Part shown: positions 63,897 through 64,000 of the stretch, piece by piece | How the letters are laid out: the number at the start of each line of letters is the position of its first letter | Position numbering within the stretch: the first letter of the stretch is position 1 | Assembly: GCA_016183765.1 (NCBI GenBank) | Contig: JACPEA010000010.1 | Span: 186,001 to 250,000 of the forward strand | Direction of reading: 5' to 3' | From: Bacteroidota bacterium | Lineage (GTDB): Bacteria > Bacteroidota > Bacteroidia > Chitinophagales > Chitinophagaceae | Length of the DNA stretch: 64,000 nucleotides | Program-made: the position numbers and the translations under genes | The notes under the pieces: model-generated | Told to the model about the DNA's origin: nothing | Database searches by the model: none | The model's input: only the letters and a program-made list of their open reading frames with translations

Positions 63897-64000
63897 CCGT
63901 CAATATCATGAAAGGGTTTGGAAATACTTTTATCCAAAGGATAACTTGAAAGTACCTTGACTATGGTGCTACTCGTATTTTTTCTATAGTATGGATTGAC
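63893..64000 (-). CDS. Partial gene entering from the right edge (3' end only)
   Basis: Thirty-five codons are open to a TGA at 63893-63895 that overlaps the ATG of the next gene (ATGA), the coupling used throughout this cluster. The tail ends SISKPFHDIDG. It is too short to assign; it shows that the minus-strand unit continues beyond the window. Confidence 0.5.
   Translation of the reverse strand, partial: VNPYYRKNTSSTIVKVLSSYPLDKSISKPFHDIDG

Overview
The window comes from a Bacteroidota chromosome, most likely a Chitinophagaceae-type gliding or soil bacterium. The signs are Bacteroidota-specific families (a DUF4292 lipoprotein beside an EnvC-like protein and dUTPase, Wzi-family outer-membrane proteins), promoters of the TTG-N19-TAnnTTTG type, almost no Shine-Dalgarno sites, and long repeat-filled spacers. 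This placement is inference from gene content; no rRNA or other marker gene is present. No tRNA, rRNA, CRISPR array, transposase or prophage gene was seen.

Layout. (1) 1-394: a GGTTAAA-rich repeat block. (2) 395-3103, minus strand: a short housekeeping block (EnvC-like amidase activator, DUF4292 lipoprotein, dUTPase). (3) 3238-12257, plus strand: a surface-polysaccharide cluster with a Wzx flippase, a Wzy-like polymerase or ligase, glycosyltransferases and three methyltransferases. It ends at a strong hairpin facing a convergent GDP-mannose 4,6-dehydratase (12436-13395). (4) 14238-24897, plus strand: an exopolysaccharide assembly block with an acyltransferase, two GT4-type transferases, a WcaJ/WbaP-type initiating phosphoglycosyltransferase, a Wzi-family protein, a large SLBB export protein (Wza role) and a Wzz-type chain-length protein without a kinase domain. 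(5) 24898-30500: two further Wzi paralogues on the minus strand, set in about 2.4 kb of dispersed repeats. (6) 30501-64000: a second, visibly more AT-rich sugar cluster, almost all on the minus strand and apparently one very long transcription unit entering from the right edge.

The second cluster has the parts for a di-N-acetylbacillosamine-type initiating sugar: a membrane 4,6-dehydratase (CapD/PglF type), an aminotransferase, an acetyltransferase and a small phosphoglycosyltransferase (PglE/PglD/PglC type), followed by a GT4 enzyme. Upstream is the most unusual part of the window, 37188-47006. Two complete amidotransferase modules (WbpG/PseA-type ATP-PPase with HisH-type glutaminase and HisF-type ammonia channel) lie in mirror order around an acyltransferase, a class III (glutamate-semialdehyde-aminomutase-like) aminotransferase and an SDR. 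They are preceded by an acylneuraminate-type cytidylyltransferase and a CBS-domain nucleotidyltransferase. Each HisF copy has lost a different catalytic aspartate of the histidine-pathway enzyme. The set looks like a pathway for a rare nucleotide sugar, possibly carrying two amidine or amide groups, but the ulosonate synthase expected for a sialic-acid-like route is not in the window.

Further upstream (47027-63896) are glycosyltransferases, a second Wzy-like protein, an asparagine-synthase-type amidotransferase paired with a heparinase II/III-family protein, a CapD-like soluble epimerase/dehydratase, a WbiB-like epimerase, an acyltransferase, a NodU-type carbamoyltransferase, an SGNH hydrolase and two large GT-B-like proteins of unknown specificity. 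Together they predict a heavily decorated glycan (amidated, acylated, carbamoylated).
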